Shown piece after piece: positions 34,934 to 45,883 of a DNA stretch of 64,000 nucleotides; the stretch's first letter is position 1, and each line of letters begins with the position of its first letter. Origin of the DNA: Candidatus Scatonaster coprocaballi (GTDB taxonomy: Bacteria; Bacillota; Clostridia; Saccharofermentanales; Saccharofermentanaceae); NCBI GenBank assembly GCA_018064475.1, contig JAGHVD010000042.1, positions 1 to 64,000 of the forward strand. The letters are read 5' to 3'. The translations under genes and the position numbers were made by a program. The notes under the pieces are model-generated. The model saw nothing but the letters and a program-made list of their open reading frames with translations. It did no database searches and was not told where the DNA came from.

Positions 34934-36156
34934 AGATATGGTATATTCACGAGAGTACAATGTTGCCTGAACATGGTGCTCTGAACCGCGGTTACTATTT
35001 AGGGAAAAATATCAAAGCCCTAGGACATGAACCAACGGTGTTTGTCGGTAGCCACCCACATAATACAGATATGCAACTTATCAAAGGCAGAGAAAGGTTT
35101 CATGTGTACACTACGGAGCCTTGCCAATGGGTTTGCGTTAAGACGTTGAATTACGAAGGAAGCAAATTAAAGAGAATATTCTCAATGTTCATTTTCTACC
35201 ATAATATGAAAAAAACTGCGAAAAAGTTTGAAAAACCGGATGCTATAATTGGATCATCTTCTCATCCATTGGCGGCACTTGTAGCAATTAAACTAGGTAA
35301 AAAGTATGGGAGAAAAAGTATTGTTGAAGTCAGAGATTTATGGCCAGAGAGTATAGTGTCTTTTGGAGTTGCAAAGCGAAGTAATCCACTAGTTAAATTA
35401 ATGTATTCATTTGAGAAGTATCTGTATAAGCATGCAGATGAATTAGTATTCACAATGGAAAATGCTTGGCAGTATTTCGAAGATCGAGGACTAGATAAGT
35501 ATATACCTAGAGAGAAAGTGCATTATGTAAATAATGGAATTGATTTAAATGATTTCAATTTCAATAAGGATCATTATTCTATTGAAGATGCTGACTTGGA
35601 AGATGATAAACTGTTCAAAGTTGTGTATGTTGGGTCGATAAGAAAAGTAAATAATGTTGGTAAAATACTAGATGTGGCTAAATGTGTAAAGAATAGTCGA
35701 GTAAAGTTCTTGATATGGGGAGATGGATATGAACTTGAGTCTTTGAAGAAAAGATTAACTTCTGAAAAAATAGAAAATGTTTCTATCAAAGGAAGAGCCG
35801 AAAAAAAGTACATTCCTTACATAACGAGTCATGCTAATTTGAATTATATGCATGTTGGTCAAGCATCTGTATTAAAATATGGGATTAGTGCGAACAAGAT
35901 GTTCGACTATGCTGCAGCTGGTAAACCTATTATTTCTGACTTTGCGTGTGGAATGAATCCAGCAGATGTATACAAGGCTGGACTTACTTGTTCGATAGAT
36001 AATGTGGAAAAAATAGCAGAGTTAATCGATGGATTTGCTGTCATGGGAAGTGAAGAGTACAAGGGATATTGTGATAATGCTGTCAGATTGGCCGAAGACT
36101 ATTCATTTGAGATTCTTGCGCAAAAAATGATAGATGTATGTTCAAAAGATACCTAA
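34930..36156 (+). CDS. Family 4 glycosyltransferase
   Basis: 408 aa, start overlapping the previous stop by 4 bp. GT-B fold: N-terminal IHESTMLPEHGALNRGYYLGKNIKALGHEP, middle ARDLWPES-like EVRDLWPESIVSFG, and C-terminal VVYVGSIRKVNNV...GDGYELESLK with ANKMFDYAAAGKPII. The opening and the RDLWPE motif are seen in transferases that act on N-acetylated amino sugars (WbuB-like). It likely adds the second sugar of the repeat unit. Confidence 0.88.
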   Translation: MKIWYIHESTMLPEHGALNRGYYLGKNIKALGHEPTVFVGSHPHNTDMQLIKGRERFHVYTTEPCQWVCVKTLNYEGSKLKRIFSMFIFYHNMKKTAKKFEKPDAIIGSSSHPLAALVAIKLGKKYGRKSIVEVRDLWPESIVSFGVAKRSNPLVKLMYSFEKYLYKHADELVFTMENAWQYFEDRGLDKYIPREKVHYVNNGIDLNDFNFNKDHYSIEDADLEDDKLFKVVYVGSIRKVNNVGKILDVAKCVKNSRVKFLIWGDGYELESLKKRLTSEKIENVSIKGRAEKKYIPYITSHANLNYMHVGQASVLKYGISANKMFDYAAAGKPIISDFACGMNPADVYKAGLTCSIDNVEKIAELIDGFAVMGSEEYKGYCDNAVRLAEDYSFEILAQKMIDVCSKDT

Positions 36157-36228
36157 CGAATTGTGAAGAGAAAACATGGTAGATGCATATGACAATAATA
36201 ATCTATTGAAAGGTGTTTGGTGAGATTA

Positions 36229-36816
36229 ATGAGTGAGTATTTTGTACATCCATCAGCCCAAGTAGATGAAGGTGCTGAAGTTGGAGAAGGAACAAGAATT
36301 TGGCATTGGTGTCACTTGATGCATGGAGCAAAAGTTGGCAGAAATTGCAATATCGGTGAAAACGCATTTATAGAGACAGGAGTTATTTTGGGAAACAATG
36401 TCAAAGTTAAGAATAATGTTGCTTTATATACTGGGCTGATATGTGAGGATGATGTATTTATAGGTCCCAATGCTGTGTTTACTAATGTAGCAAATCCAAG
36501 GAGTTTCATAGAGCGAAAAAACGAGTTTAAGAGAACAACAATTAGACGAGGGGCAACTATTGGAGCCAATGCCACAATAGTGTGTGGACACGATATTGGA
36601 GAGTATGCATTTGTTGGTGCAGGTTCAGTTGTTACTAAGACAGTTCCGAATTACACTATGGTGGTAGGTAATCCCGCAAGGAAGTATGCGTATGTGTGTA
36701 AGTGTGGTTTCAAACTTAATGCAGAGTATACATGTGAGAAATGTGGCAACGAGTACGAAGTAAATCGAGATGGTGAAATAATTCCCAAAAGATGTGAAGG
36801 GGAGGAGACGAAATGA
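36229..36816 (+). CDS. N-acetyltransferase, left-handed beta helix (WbpD/WlbB-like)
   Basis: 195 aa from the ATG at 36229 with GGTGAG just upstream. Hexapeptide repeats ([33 protein letters not shown], written here only in part) form a left-handed beta helix, with [21 protein letters not shown] at the end. The family acetylates the 3-amino group of UDP-GlcNAc(3NH2)A. A C-terminal CKCGF...CEKCGNEY zinc-ribbon-like tail is added. Followed by the matching aminotransferase with a 4-bp overlap. Confidence 0.88.
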   Translation: MSEYFVHPSAQVDEGAEVGEGTRIWHWCHLMHGAKVGRNCNIGENAFIETGVILGNNVKVKNNVALYTGLICEDDVFIGPNAVFTNVANPRSFIERKNEFKRTTIRRGATIGANATIVCGHDIGEYAFVGAGSVVTKTVPNYTMVVGNPARKYAYVCKCGFKLNAEYTCEKCGNEYEVNRDGEIIPKRCEGEETK

Positions 36817-38000
36817 ATATTCAATTAATGAATGTACAACGTCAACATGAAAAGTATGCATCCGAATATGAAGAAGCTGCATTGCGTGTGTTGAGAAGTG
36901 GTAATTATATCGGTGGAGAGGAAGTAATCGCATTTGAAGAGGAATTTGCTCTATATGAAGGTGCGAAGTACGGGATATCTTGCGGAAATGGAACGGATGC
37001 GATTATTCTTGCTCTCCGTGCTTTAGGAATTGGACCTGGCGATGAAGTCATCACGACAGCATGGACGTTTTTTGCTACTGCTGAGAGTATTGCAGCTGTC
37101 GGAGCAACGCCTGTGTTTGTTGATGTAGATGCATTTACTTACTGCATGAATGTGAACTTGGTTGAGCATGCGATCACCGATAAAACAAGGGCAGTTCTTC
37201 CCGTACACATGTACGGACAAAGTTGTGACATGGATGCTCTTAGAAAAATATGTAAAAAGTACAGTCTATATTTAATCGCGGACTGTGCGCAATCGGCTGG
37301 TACAAAGTATAAGGGAAAACGAAGTAACACATTGGGAGATGTTTCTTGCTTTTCTTTTTTTCCAACGAAGAATCTTGGAGGTAGCGGCGATGGAGGAATG
37401 GTTCTTACCGATGATGAGAATGTGGCAAGAGCATGTAGGTCACTAAAAGTACATGGTTCCGGGAAAGATGGCCTGTGGACTTTGAAGAAAGAGTATGAAA
37501 GATCAGGAAAGAGTTTACCAGCTAGCATGCCGATGGGTGAAAGCAAGTACTATAATTACCTAATAGGTTACAATTCACGACTAGATGCTATACAAGCGGC
37601 AATCCTTCGGGTAAAACTTAATCATATGGATGAATTCATTGACAGAAGAAGAATGAATGCTTCTTTATACAATGAAGGACTTAAGAATCTTGAATTCATT
37701 ACGCCAATAGAAGCTGAGTATTCAGAACATTCATACTATATCTATGCGTTAAAGCATCCGCAAGCAAGTCTTATTATAGACAAGTTGAAAGAGAGTGGTG
37801 TTTCATCAGGAACCTACTATCCGATACCTTTGCATCTCCAGGGCGCCTTTTCCTACTTGGGTTATAAAGAAGGAGATTTGCCAATCACCGAAGAACTAAG
37901 CAAAACAACGTTTGTTCTTCCAGTGTTTCCTGAATTATTCGAGCAAGAACGAGACTACATAATTAACGCATTGAGACAGATTAAGTTGAAGGAGATTTGA
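36813..38000 (+). CDS. PLP sugar aminotransferase (WbpE-like, DegT family)
   Basis: 395 aa. DegT/DnrJ/EryC1 fold: [37 protein letters not shown], and the PLP lysine in [14 protein letters not shown]. In the WbpE type it transfers an amino group to the 3-keto sugar made by the oxidoreductase encoded next. Overlaps the acetyltransferase gene and abuts the oxidoreductase gene. Confidence 0.9.
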   Translation: MNIQLMNVQRQHEKYASEYEEAALRVLRSGNYIGGEEVIAFEEEFALYEGAKYGISCGNGTDAIILALRALGIGPGDEVITTAWTFFATAESIAAVGATPVFVDVDAFTYCMNVNLVEHAITDKTRAVLPVHMYGQSCDMDALRKICKKYSLYLIADCAQSAGTKYKGKRSNTLGDVSCFSFFPTKNLGGSGDGGMVLTDDENVARACRSLKVHGSGKDGLWTLKKEYERSGKSLPASMPMGESKYYNYLIGYNSRLDAIQAAILRVKLNHMDEFIDRRRMNASLYNEGLKNLEFITPIEAEYSEHSYYIYALKHPQASLIIDKLKESGVSSGTYYPIPLHLQGAFSYLGYKEGDLPITEELSKTTFVLPVFPELFEQERDYIINALRQIKLKEI

Positions 38001-38002
38001 AT

Positions 38003-39085
38003 ATGAATTATGCATTAATTGGATGTGGACGAATTGCCGTGAATCACATTAAAGCTGTATTGAGCAACAAACTGAATATGGTGGCAGTTTGTGATGTAGT
38101 TCCTCAGAATATAGATGTTCTATTTGATAAGACAAATTACTCATCTGATGTAGATAGATTCACTGACTATAAGGAAATGATCAATCAACACCCAGAAATA
38201 GAATTGATATCAATTGCAACAGACAGTGGCGTCCACGCTGAAATTGCTTTGTATTGTATTGACAAGGGAATCAATCTGATAATCGAAAAACCGATAGCTT
38301 TAAGTCTGGACGAAGCAGATAGGATTATTCAGCTTTCCAATGAAAAAGGTGTAAAAGTAGCTACTTGTCATCAGAATCGATTTAACATTGCAGTTCAAGA
38401 GATGCGCAAGACAGTTGATGCTGGACGTTTGGGTAAAATATCGCATGGATCTATCAATGTGAGATGGAACAGAAATAAGGAGTACTACGAGCAAGCTCCT
38501 TGGAGAGGAAAGTGGGCGTCTGATGGCGGTGCGCTTATGAACCAATGCATACATGGTATAGACCTTCTTCGATGGATGATGGGAGATGAAATTGATGAAG
38601 TATATGGAACAACGCGACAGCAGTATCATGATTATCTTGAGTGCGAAGATGTTGGTTTGGCAATAGTGAAATTTAAGAATGGTTCTGTTGGAACAATCGA
38701 AGGAACTGTGAATGTATACCCGAAAAACTTAGAGGAGACATTGTACTTGTTTGGAGAAACAGGCACTGTAAAACTTGGAGGAACATCATGTAATACTATA
38801 GATGTTTGGAATATAAAGGGTGAGGGAGAAAATGGAAAAGCAGGACTTGAAGAGGCTACAAGTAATGTGTATGGAAATGGGCATGCACTTATGTTTGCTG
38901 ATGTGATAGATGCAATTATTAATAACAGAAAACCATATGTAGATGCTGTTGCTGGCAGAAATGCACTTGAAGTTGTACTAGCTATATATAAGAGTCAGCT
39001 GACAGGGTTGCCAGTCAAACTTCCTTTAGACAATTTTGCATCGGTAGATATGAAGGGAATGTTTGGTGAAAGTAGCTTGATTTGA
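38003..39085 (+). CDS. Gfo/Idh/MocA sugar oxidoreductase (WbpB-like)
   Basis: 360 aa from the ATG at 38003, with GAAGGAGA 8 bp upstream inside the preceding gene. Rossmann start YALIGCGRIAVNHIKAV, then IEKPIALSLDEAD with the catalytic Lys, and CIHGIDLLRWMMG. WbpB oxidises the C3 hydroxyl of UDP-GlcNAcA. With the two genes before it this makes WbpB-WbpE-WbpD, three steps to UDP-2,3-diacetamido-2,3-dideoxy-glucuronate. The UDP-GlcNAc 6-dehydrogenase needed for the first step was not seen in the plus-strand operon. Confidence 0.9.
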   Translation: MNYALIGCGRIAVNHIKAVLSNKLNMVAVCDVVPQNIDVLFDKTNYSSDVDRFTDYKEMINQHPEIELISIATDSGVHAEIALYCIDKGINLIIEKPIALSLDEADRIIQLSNEKGVKVATCHQNRFNIAVQEMRKTVDAGRLGKISHGSINVRWNRNKEYYEQAPWRGKWASDGGALMNQCIHGIDLLRWMMGDEIDEVYGTTRQQYHDYLECEDVGLAIVKFKNGSVGTIEGTVNVYPKNLEETLYLFGETGTVKLGGTSCNTIDVWNIKGEGENGKAGLEEATSNVYGNGHALMFADVIDAIINNRKPYVDAVAGRNALEVVLAIYKSQLTGLPVKLPLDNFASVDMKGMFGESSLI

Positions 39086-39109
39086 GAACTAAGTAAGGAA
39101 GTACACAGA

Positions 39110-40021
39110 ATGGGTAGAACTTTGTCCGGGAAATTAAATCATCTGGCATTCAGAATACTCCCGAAACACATGTACATTCGTTTGTTGTATAGATTGAAGT
39201 GCAAGGGAAGTCTTAACTTGAAAAATCCCACGACTTTTCGCGAGAAAATGTTTTGGCTACTCGACTACTATGACAGGAAACAATTGGATGTAATCAAGCA
39301 ATGCTATGACAAATACAAAGTTCGTGATTATGTAGAACAAAAAGTTGGAACAAAGTATTTAGTAGGTATTGTTGGGCGATACTTTACGCCTGAACAGATT
39401 GATTTCGAAACACTTCCTGAAAGATATGTCATTAAAATATCTCAGAGTTGTGGAATGAATATTATTGTAAATGACAAATCTATGGTAAATCCGGATGAAA
39501 TGAGGAAGACTCTGTCCAATTGGATGACTATTGCTAAAAGAAGAACTGTAGAATTGGACAATTTTCATTATTCGGATGATGTGAGTATCATTGTAGAGAA
39601 CTACTTAGAACCAAGTGGGAAAGAACCATTGAACGACTACAAGATATACTGTATTAACGGAAAGGTTGAGTTTACACGAGTGGCTGTAAATCCAATTGAT
39701 TTGACAGGAAAAAGGAAAAAAGAGTTTCCCTATAATACATATGATAGAGGTTGGAATTATATCAAATTTGAAACTGGCAACGAGCATCACTCGGATCCAA
39801 GTATAGTTGTTAAGAAACCAGATAATCTGGAGGAAATGTACTGGGTTGCGGAAAAACTTTCAGAAGATTTTCCATTTGCAAGGATTGATCTCTATAACTA
39901 TGATAACTCTATATATTTTGGTGAAATCACTTGGTTCCCTGGAAGTTATACGAACAAAATGTATCCGGAAGAATGGGACACTATACTGGGAGATAAACTG
40001 ATCTTACCGAATGATACTTAA
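39110..40021 (+). CDS. ATP-grasp TupA-like protein
   Basis: 303 aa, ATG after AAGGAAG. The sequence fits the TupA-like ATP-grasp family of capsule loci: LNLKNPTTFREKMFWL, PERYVIKISQSCGMNIIV, IIVENYLEP, NDYKIYCINGKVEF, FARIDLYN and FGEITWFPGS. Members are often labelled glycosyltransferases, but the fold suggests an ATP-dependent ligase that attaches an amino acid or acid to a glycan amine. Substrate unknown. Confidence 0.82.
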   Translation: MGRTLSGKLNHLAFRILPKHMYIRLLYRLKCKGSLNLKNPTTFREKMFWLLDYYDRKQLDVIKQCYDKYKVRDYVEQKVGTKYLVGIVGRYFTPEQIDFETLPERYVIKISQSCGMNIIVNDKSMVNPDEMRKTLSNWMTIAKRRTVELDNFHYSDDVSIIVENYLEPSGKEPLNDYKIYCINGKVEFTRVAVNPIDLTGKRKKEFPYNTYDRGWNYIKFETGNEHHSDPSIVVKKPDNLEEMYWVAEKLSEDFPFARIDLYNYDNSIYFGEITWFPGSYTNKMYPEEWDTILGDKLILPNDT

Positions 40022-40056
40022 TTGAACATGATTACAAATACGGAGTATGGAGATAG

Positions 40057-41265
40057 ATGCGAGTCATGAATAATCGATCTGAAACGGCTTTGGGAATAGT
40101 ACTTACAAGTCTATTGACAAAAAATATCTTTTTTGCCGCGGATGCGTTTGTCTCCTACAAACGTTACATTAATGCTTTTGTAACGCTTATTGTATTAGTG
40201 ATGTTTTTTTGGCGTAGTAAGGTGCTTTTTAAACGTCACGGATATGCATTATTGCTAACGTGTTATTTGTCGATAATCTATACGCTTGGGCAGTTGCTGC
40301 TCTTTCCAAGCAATGCGGATTACTTTCTAGCTGATATCCCGCGCATAGTGCTCTATGGGGTTCTTCCTTTCCTTATAGCTATAACAGTTGAAGACTATGA
40401 CTATTTAATGATTGTACTAAGACGAAGTGGATATATGATTGTCGGTGCGAGTATTATGACTGTTGCAGTGATATATCACGAAGGAGGTTTACAAGCAGAG
40501 TACAGCATGTCTTTCGGTAATAGTGTAGTTGTTGGAGCGGTAATATTGGAACACTATGCCCTTAAAGATAGAAAATGGTACGATATAGTTCTGTTTGCAA
40601 GCAGTATTCTATGCATTTTGGTGGGAGGCTCAAGGGGCCCATTCTTGGGCGTTATTGCTTATTATATTCTGTATATATGCTTTATTAGCGAGAGTAATAC
40701 ACTAAAGTCAAGATTCAAAAATAGTTTCATAGTTTTACTTGGATTATCATTATTCCTATTCTACGACACGATTCTGGAGAACCTATACTACTTTTTTTCG
40801 AGATTTGGAATCAGAAGCAGAGCACTACTTTTATTTATGAGTGGAAACATAGGCCAAGATTCTGGTAGAAGTGGTGTATACAAATTGTGTTTTGAACTTC
40901 TATCTAAGAATCCAATAAAAGGCACTGGGTACGATGGTCTAAAAGGTCTTGGATACGCGGATTTGACTCCGCACAATACATATTTGGAGTTCCTTCTTTA
41001 CAATGGCATTTTTATAGGAGGTATTCTTATAATTGTTCTAGTAAGTGTTTGGTTAATAGGTATGGTTAAAAATCGTAGAACAAGCATCCACTATTTGTGT
41101 GTTATTTTCTTCTCCTTATACGTTCCAAGATCATTTATTGGAGCAGGAGGAATAGAGAAAATAGATTTTTGGATGTTATTAGCATTTTCGATAATGAGTA
41201 TAGAGGTGTTCAGATATCAGCGACATAAAGAGGAAAATCTATCTGATATTCAGAGTTTGACGTGA
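40057..41265 (+). CDS. O-antigen polymerase/ligase-like membrane protein (Wzy type)
   Basis: 402 aa with about 10-11 membrane helices. The loop with GTGYDGLKGLGYADLTPHNTYLEFL is the typical Wzy_C/O-antigen ligase pattern. It would polymerise repeat units on the outer face. The start at 40057 has GGAGA very close; 40066 is an alternative. About 150 bp without a gene or clear signal separate it from the next gene. Confidence 0.85.
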   Translation: MRVMNNRSETALGIVLTSLLTKNIFFAADAFVSYKRYINAFVTLIVLVMFFWRSKVLFKRHGYALLLTCYLSIIYTLGQLLLFPSNADYFLADIPRIVLYGVLPFLIAITVEDYDYLMIVLRRSGYMIVGASIMTVAVIYHEGGLQAEYSMSFGNSVVVGAVILEHYALKDRKWYDIVLFASSILCILVGGSRGPFLGVIAYYILYICFISESNTLKSRFKNSFIVLLGLSLFLFYDTILENLYYFFSRFGIRSRALLLFMSGNIGQDSGRSGVYKLCFELLSKNPIKGTGYDGLKGLGYADLTPHNTYLEFLLYNGIFIGGILIIVLVSVWLIGMVKNRRTSIHYLCVIFFSLYVPRSFIGAGGIEKIDFWMLLAFSIMSIEVFRYQRHKEENLSDIQSLT

Positions 41266-41424
41266 CTACCAGATTGAGATATGCTCTTGATTTTGAATAA
41301 CTGCATATAGCTTTGAGTATAGAATACTGTATGAATAGAATGCTATTTTAGTAAGCGATGCTTACGAGATTATAGAGAGATTAAAAGTTTGATATGCCTA
41401 TAGCAATTCGTATTGAGGTTGATA

Positions 41425-42519
41425 ATGAAAATAAAGATGATTTTGACGAATGCGTTTTCTATCGATGTGCGTGTCTATAAAGAGGCTCGATACCTTGTCA
41501 CAAGGGGGAATGAGGTTGAAATCCTATGTTGGGATAAGACCCCACAAAAACGATTGCCTCAAACCGAAAATATGGAAGGAATCAACATACGAAGATTTTC
41601 AATTTCTGCTATAGCTGGTTCTGGAGTAAAGCAACTAGGTGCCTACCTTAAATTTTTGCGCGAGTGCAAAAAGTACCTTCATGATAAGAAGTATGATGTT
41701 GTTCATTGCCATGACCTTGATGGAGCGATAATAGGATGTTTCCTAAAGCATAAGTTAATATTTGATATGCACGAATTTTACGATAAAGGAAGTTTCCTAA
41801 AAGCCAAAATTTCTCATTTCGCAACTAGAGCAATTGCAAAAAAAGCGATAGCAAACATTTATGTTACGCCTCTGTCTTTAGAAGCCTATGGACATGGGAT
41901 TGAAAAGAAGTTTTTTCAACTTAAAAACTATAGTGATCGCAACAGTTTTGCTGATATAGAGAAGACCCAATCTTCAAAACTGAGAGTTTCATACATTGGA
42001 ACGGTTCGGAATCAATTAACTGAATTTCATTCATTGTTTGAAGCTGTAAAAGATATTGACGACATCATAGTTAATATTTATGGTGGAGGAGTGGATCTTG
42101 CCGAGTTAGAGAAGATGGCGCTTCTGTATAATAATGTAAACGTTTATGGTGCTTTTAATGGAGTTTCGGAATCAGAGTATATATACAAAAATACGGATGT
42201 CAGTTATATTGCCTATTCCTTGACCAATCCCAATTACCATGGTGACTTTGAGCCGGTAAAACTATATGAAGCAATTGCTACGGAAACTCCCATCGTGGCG
42301 ACTAAAGGTCTGAACATTGGAAGAGTGGCGTTAAAATATGACATAGGAAAAGCAGTGGACACGCAGAACATCAAGCAAATAAGACAAGCTTTTCTGGATA
42401 TGCTAGACAAGCCAGAACTAATCAGGAGATATTCTGACAATATGAAGAAAATAGCTAAACAGTTTGATTGGAACGAGGCGGTCAAAGTCTTGGATCAAAT
42501 CTACCTAGATATGAAGTAG
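41425..42519 (+). CDS. Glycosyltransferase, family 4-like
   Basis: 364 aa from the ATG at 41425 with GAGGT upstream. GT-B features: NAFSIDVRVYKEARYLVTRGNEVEI, VVHCHDLDG (the HDLD motif), FDMHEFYDKG and C-terminal SYIGTVRNQ with FEPVKLYEAIATETPIVATKG. Adds one sugar of the repeat unit; donor unknown. Confidence 0.85.
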   Translation: MKIKMILTNAFSIDVRVYKEARYLVTRGNEVEILCWDKTPQKRLPQTENMEGINIRRFSISAIAGSGVKQLGAYLKFLRECKKYLHDKKYDVVHCHDLDGAIIGCFLKHKLIFDMHEFYDKGSFLKAKISHFATRAIAKKAIANIYVTPLSLEAYGHGIEKKFFQLKNYSDRNSFADIEKTQSSKLRVSYIGTVRNQLTEFHSLFEAVKDIDDIIVNIYGGGVDLAELEKMALLYNNVNVYGAFNGVSESEYIYKNTDVSYIAYSLTNPNYHGDFEPVKLYEAIATETPIVATKGLNIGRVALKYDIGKAVDTQNIKQIRQAFLDMLDKPELIRRYSDNMKKIAKQFDWNEAVKVLDQIYLDMK

Positions 42520-42598
42520 ACAAGCAGAGTAACGATTTGACTGAGGAAAGTCTTTATGTAATATGTGGGAAAGAGAAAATATCTGAAAGGAACATGAT

Positions 42599-44110
42599 AT
42601 GCGCGGAAAGAGAGCGATAGTCAATTCAATAATGAGTTTGCTGCAAGAACTAGTTTCAATCGTATGTGCTTTTATTCTTCCCAGATTGATTCTTTCTACA
42701 TTTGGTTCAAAGTATAATGGGCTGACAACTTCTGTTACGCAGTTTTTGTCATGTGCCGTTTTGTTGCGGGCAGGAATCGGGGGGGCGACAAAAGCAGCTC
42801 TATATAAACCGATTGCACTCGGCGATGTTGATGAAATCAATGGCATAGTAAAAGCAACTGATTTATTTATGAAGAAAGTTGGTCTGATTCTTGTAGGCCT
42901 AATTCTAATTTTTTCCGCAACATATCCAATTTTGGTAAGAAATGAATTTGATTGGCTATTTACGTTTTCATTGTTTCTTATTATTGGTGCAAGCACATTC
43001 GCCGAGTCTTTCTTTGGAATAACATATGAAATAGTATTGCATGCCTTTCAAAACTATTGGTTTCCTTCGTTATTGAAGTCTGTATGTACAGTTCTTAATA
43101 CTGGTGTGGCTACAGTACTGATACTCTGTGGATGCTCAATTCACGTTGTCAAACTTGGAAGCGCATTGATTTTTGTAATTTATCCAATAATTCAGGGCAT
43201 CTATGTAAAGAAAAAATACCATATCAATACTGATGTTATTCCTAATACTAAGGCAATCAAACAACGTTGGGATGCATTTTGGCATCAAGTAGCTGACTTT
43301 GTTATGAATAACACAGATGTTATGGTGTTAACTGTTTTTACTGATATGTTAGAAGTGTCTGTTTACAGTGTATATAACTTGATTGCAAATGGCCTTAAAA
43401 GGAGTGTATTGGCATTTTCGAGAGGATTGGAGTCAGCTTTTGGCGATATGATTGCAAAAGATGAAAAAGAACTGTTAGCAACAAATGTAAAGATTGCAGA
43501 GAGTATAGTCTATTCTGTCTCTACAATCTTATATTCATGCGCGGCTGTTTTGATCTTGGATTTTGTAGCAGTATATACGAAAAAAATAGATGATGTTGAG
43601 TATGTGAGGCCGTTATTTGCGTATTTGCTTGTCACTGCTGGATTTTTCTATGGAATAAGACTGCCGTACCAATTGGTGGTACAGGCAGCTGGGCACTATC
43701 GACAGACAAAATGTGGCGCAATCATTGAACCAATCATCAATATTTCGGTGTCAGTTGTGCTGGTTTTTGAGTTTGGCATCGTTGGTGTGGCTGTAGGCAC
43801 TTTGGTCGCGACAGTATTTAGAACGGTACAGTATTCTCTTTACATGTGTCGTAATATCGTGGTTAGAAGTGGATGGATTTCTTTCTCCCGCATACTGGTA
43901 GCGTTATGTGAAGGGTTATTTGTCTTTATTTGTTCAAAGTGCGTCGATTTTTCATTCGAAGTCAGTTATGTTGGCTGGATTACTAAGGCGGTATTGACGT
44001 GCGCTTTTTGCACGACAGTAGTGCTAGCAGGGAACTTTTTATTTTTCCGTCAAGATATGATTAATACTTGGCAAAAACTGCGCCACTTAAACAGATCTCA
44101 TAGAAATTGA
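42599..44110 (+). CDS. Polysaccharide flippase (Wzx, MATE-like fold)
   Basis: 503 aa, ATG with AAAGGAA upstream. About 12-14 membrane helices. The start (RAIVNSIMSLLQELVSIVCAFILPRLIL) and FGSKYNGLT are typical of Wzx of Gram-positive loci. It flips the undecaprenyl-linked repeat unit. Last gene of the plus-strand sugar block; the next gene runs in the opposite direction, with 116 bp between that hold no clear terminator. Confidence 0.88.
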   Translation: MRGKRAIVNSIMSLLQELVSIVCAFILPRLILSTFGSKYNGLTTSVTQFLSCAVLLRAGIGGATKAALYKPIALGDVDEINGIVKATDLFMKKVGLILVGLILIFSATYPILVRNEFDWLFTFSLFLIIGASTFAESFFGITYEIVLHAFQNYWFPSLLKSVCTVLNTGVATVLILCGCSIHVVKLGSALIFVIYPIIQGIYVKKKYHINTDVIPNTKAIKQRWDAFWHQVADFVMNNTDVMVLTVFTDMLEVSVYSVYNLIANGLKRSVLAFSRGLESAFGDMIAKDEKELLATNVKIAESIVYSVSTILYSCAAVLILDFVAVYTKKIDDVEYVRPLFAYLLVTAGFFYGIRLPYQLVVQAAGHYRQTKCGAIIEPIINISVSVVLVFEFGIVGVAVGTLVATVFRTVQYSLYMCRNIVVRSGWISFSRILVALCEGLFVFICSKCVDFSFEVSYVGWITKAVLTCAFCTTVVLAGNFLFFRQDMINTWQKLRHLNRSHRN

Positions 44111-44226
44111 TACGATAGTATCTCCAACAAAAAATCGGAACCATTCCTTCTGCATTCTAATCTGGTGAAAACGTGTAAATTCATATCAAGGAAAGTATAG
44201 CATTGGATCCTTCACAGTAAGTAGAG

Positions 44227-45750
44227 TTAATCTCTCTGAAAGAGGTCTCGAGTGTATACTTTTTCTTTGACGTCATCTAACAGAGAAGAATACCGGTTTG
44301 CGATAATACATCCGCTCATTGCCTTGAATTTTTCAATATCATTTACAATCAATGACCCAAAGAAAGTGCTTCCGTCTTCAAGAGTTGGTTCGTAGATTAC
44401 GAGTGTTGCTCCTTTGGCTTTGATTCTTTTCATGACACCCTGAATAGAACTCTGGCGGAAATTGTCAGAATTAGTCTTCATCGTGAGCCTAAACACGCCA
44501 ACTACTATTTCTTTTTGCTTAAGTTCTTTTGTTAGTGAATATGCTTCACTACCTGTGTATGTTCCGGCTATCTCGAGAACACGCTCGGCGATGAAATCTT
44601 TTCTGGTTCTGTTACTTTCAATAATGGCTTCGATTAGCTTTTCAGGAACATCCTGATAATTCGCTAGGAGCTGTTTTGTATCTTTAGGGAGACAGTATCC
44701 ACCATAACCGAAAGAGGGATTATTGTAGTAATCGCCTACTCTTGGATCAAGACAAACACCCTTGATAATGTCAGCTGTATTCAATCCCTTCATTTCAGCG
44801 TAGGTGTCGAGTTCGTTGAAAAATGAAACACGAAGTGCCAGATATGTATTAACAAACAGTTTTATGGCCTCAGCCTCGGTATATCCAACAATCAATGTAT
44901 CAATGTCTTTTTTGATGGCACCTTGTGTAAGAAGACTAGTAAAGACTTGCGCAGCTTCTTTAGTCTTGTTATCGCAACCGACAATTACTCGGCTGGGATA
45001 CAAATTATCGTACAACGCCTTAGACTCTCTTAAAAACTCTGGAGAAAACAGGATGTTTTCCATATTTAGTTTTTCTTTGATTTGAAGAGTATAACCGACG
45101 GGAATTGTTGACTTAATGACGATAGTGGGTTTACTTTTTTTGCATTTGGTAGAATCTTTTATTAAACGAATCGTGTTTTCTACAGCGGAGCAATCGAAGT
45201 AATTCTGTTTTGTATCATAGTTTGTTGGTGTTGCGATGATTATAAAATCAGCTTTTTTGTACGCGTCAACACCATCAAGTGTTGCAGAGAGGTCTATTCT
45301 ACGTTTCCCTTCTTTTGCCTCGCGCAAAAATACTTCTATATACTCATCCTTGATGGGTGAGATGCCGTTATTTAACTTGTTTACTTTTTCTTCGAGAACA
45401 TCGACAGCAGTAACCTTGTTATGCTGAGCTAGAAGAACGGCTAAAGAAAGACCAACGTATCCAGTCCCAACCACGACTATATTGTATTTTCTACATGAAC
45501 TCTGTTTGGAAGAAACTTGGTTATCAAATGCACTGTTAATTCCACAAATTATTCCACTAATGTCAAAATCAAGAGCCTTGGACAAGACTTGGAGTTGATC
45601 AATTGATGGGGAGTATAATTGTCGCTCAATGCGTGAAATGATCGAACGTTCGATGCCAGTGATTTCTGCTAGTTTAGTTTGGGAGAGATTATGTTTCCTT
45701 CTGTTCGACAATACAATATCAGCAAGAAATTCGGGTGATAGATTTTTCAT
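44227..45750 (-). CDS. UDP-glucose 6-dehydrogenase with N-terminal XRE domain
   Basis: 507 aa from the ATG at 45750, with TTTGGAGA upstream on the minus strand; a TTG at 45765 is less likely. Residues about 13-70 are an XRE helix-turn-helix ([26 protein letters not shown]). From about 87 it is a full nucleotide-sugar dehydrogenase: [33 protein letters not shown] and the catalytic Cys near 350 in [13 protein letters not shown]. This last motif is that of UDP-glucose dehydrogenases (HasB type), which make UDP-glucuronate. The XRE domain suggests that the enzyme also binds DNA. Divergent from the surface-protein gene, with about 210 bp between. Confidence 0.88.
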   Translation of the reverse strand: MKNLSPEFLADIVLSNRRKHNLSQTKLAEITGIERSIISRIERQLYSPSIDQLQVLSKALDFDISGIICGINSAFDNQVSSKQSSCRKYNIVVVGTGYVGLSLAVLLAQHNKVTAVDVLEEKVNKLNNGISPIKDEYIEVFLREAKEGKRRIDLSATLDGVDAYKKADFIIIATPTNYDTKQNYFDCSAVENTIRLIKDSTKCKKSKPTIVIKSTIPVGYTLQIKEKLNMENILFSPEFLRESKALYDNLYPSRVIVGCDNKTKEAAQVFTSLLTQGAIKKDIDTLIVGYTEAEAIKLFVNTYLALRVSFFNELDTYAEMKGLNTADIIKGVCLDPRVGDYYNNPSFGYGGYCLPKDTKQLLANYQDVPEKLIEAIIESNRTRKDFIAERVLEIAGTYTGSEAYSLTKELKQKEIVVGVFRLTMKTNSDNFRQSSIQGVMKRIKAKGATLVIYEPTLEDGSTFFGSLIVNDIEKFKAMSGCIIANRYSSLLDDVKEKVYTRDLFQRD

Positions 45751-45883
45751 TTTGTCTCCAAACAAGATAGTAGTAAATAATAACTGAACAACTTAAGTAT
45801 TAATTTTATGATAACAATTTTCGTTTCAAAATCAAGCAGATATGATTCTCGATTTAAAGTATTTCCATGTATGAGTTGCACTC

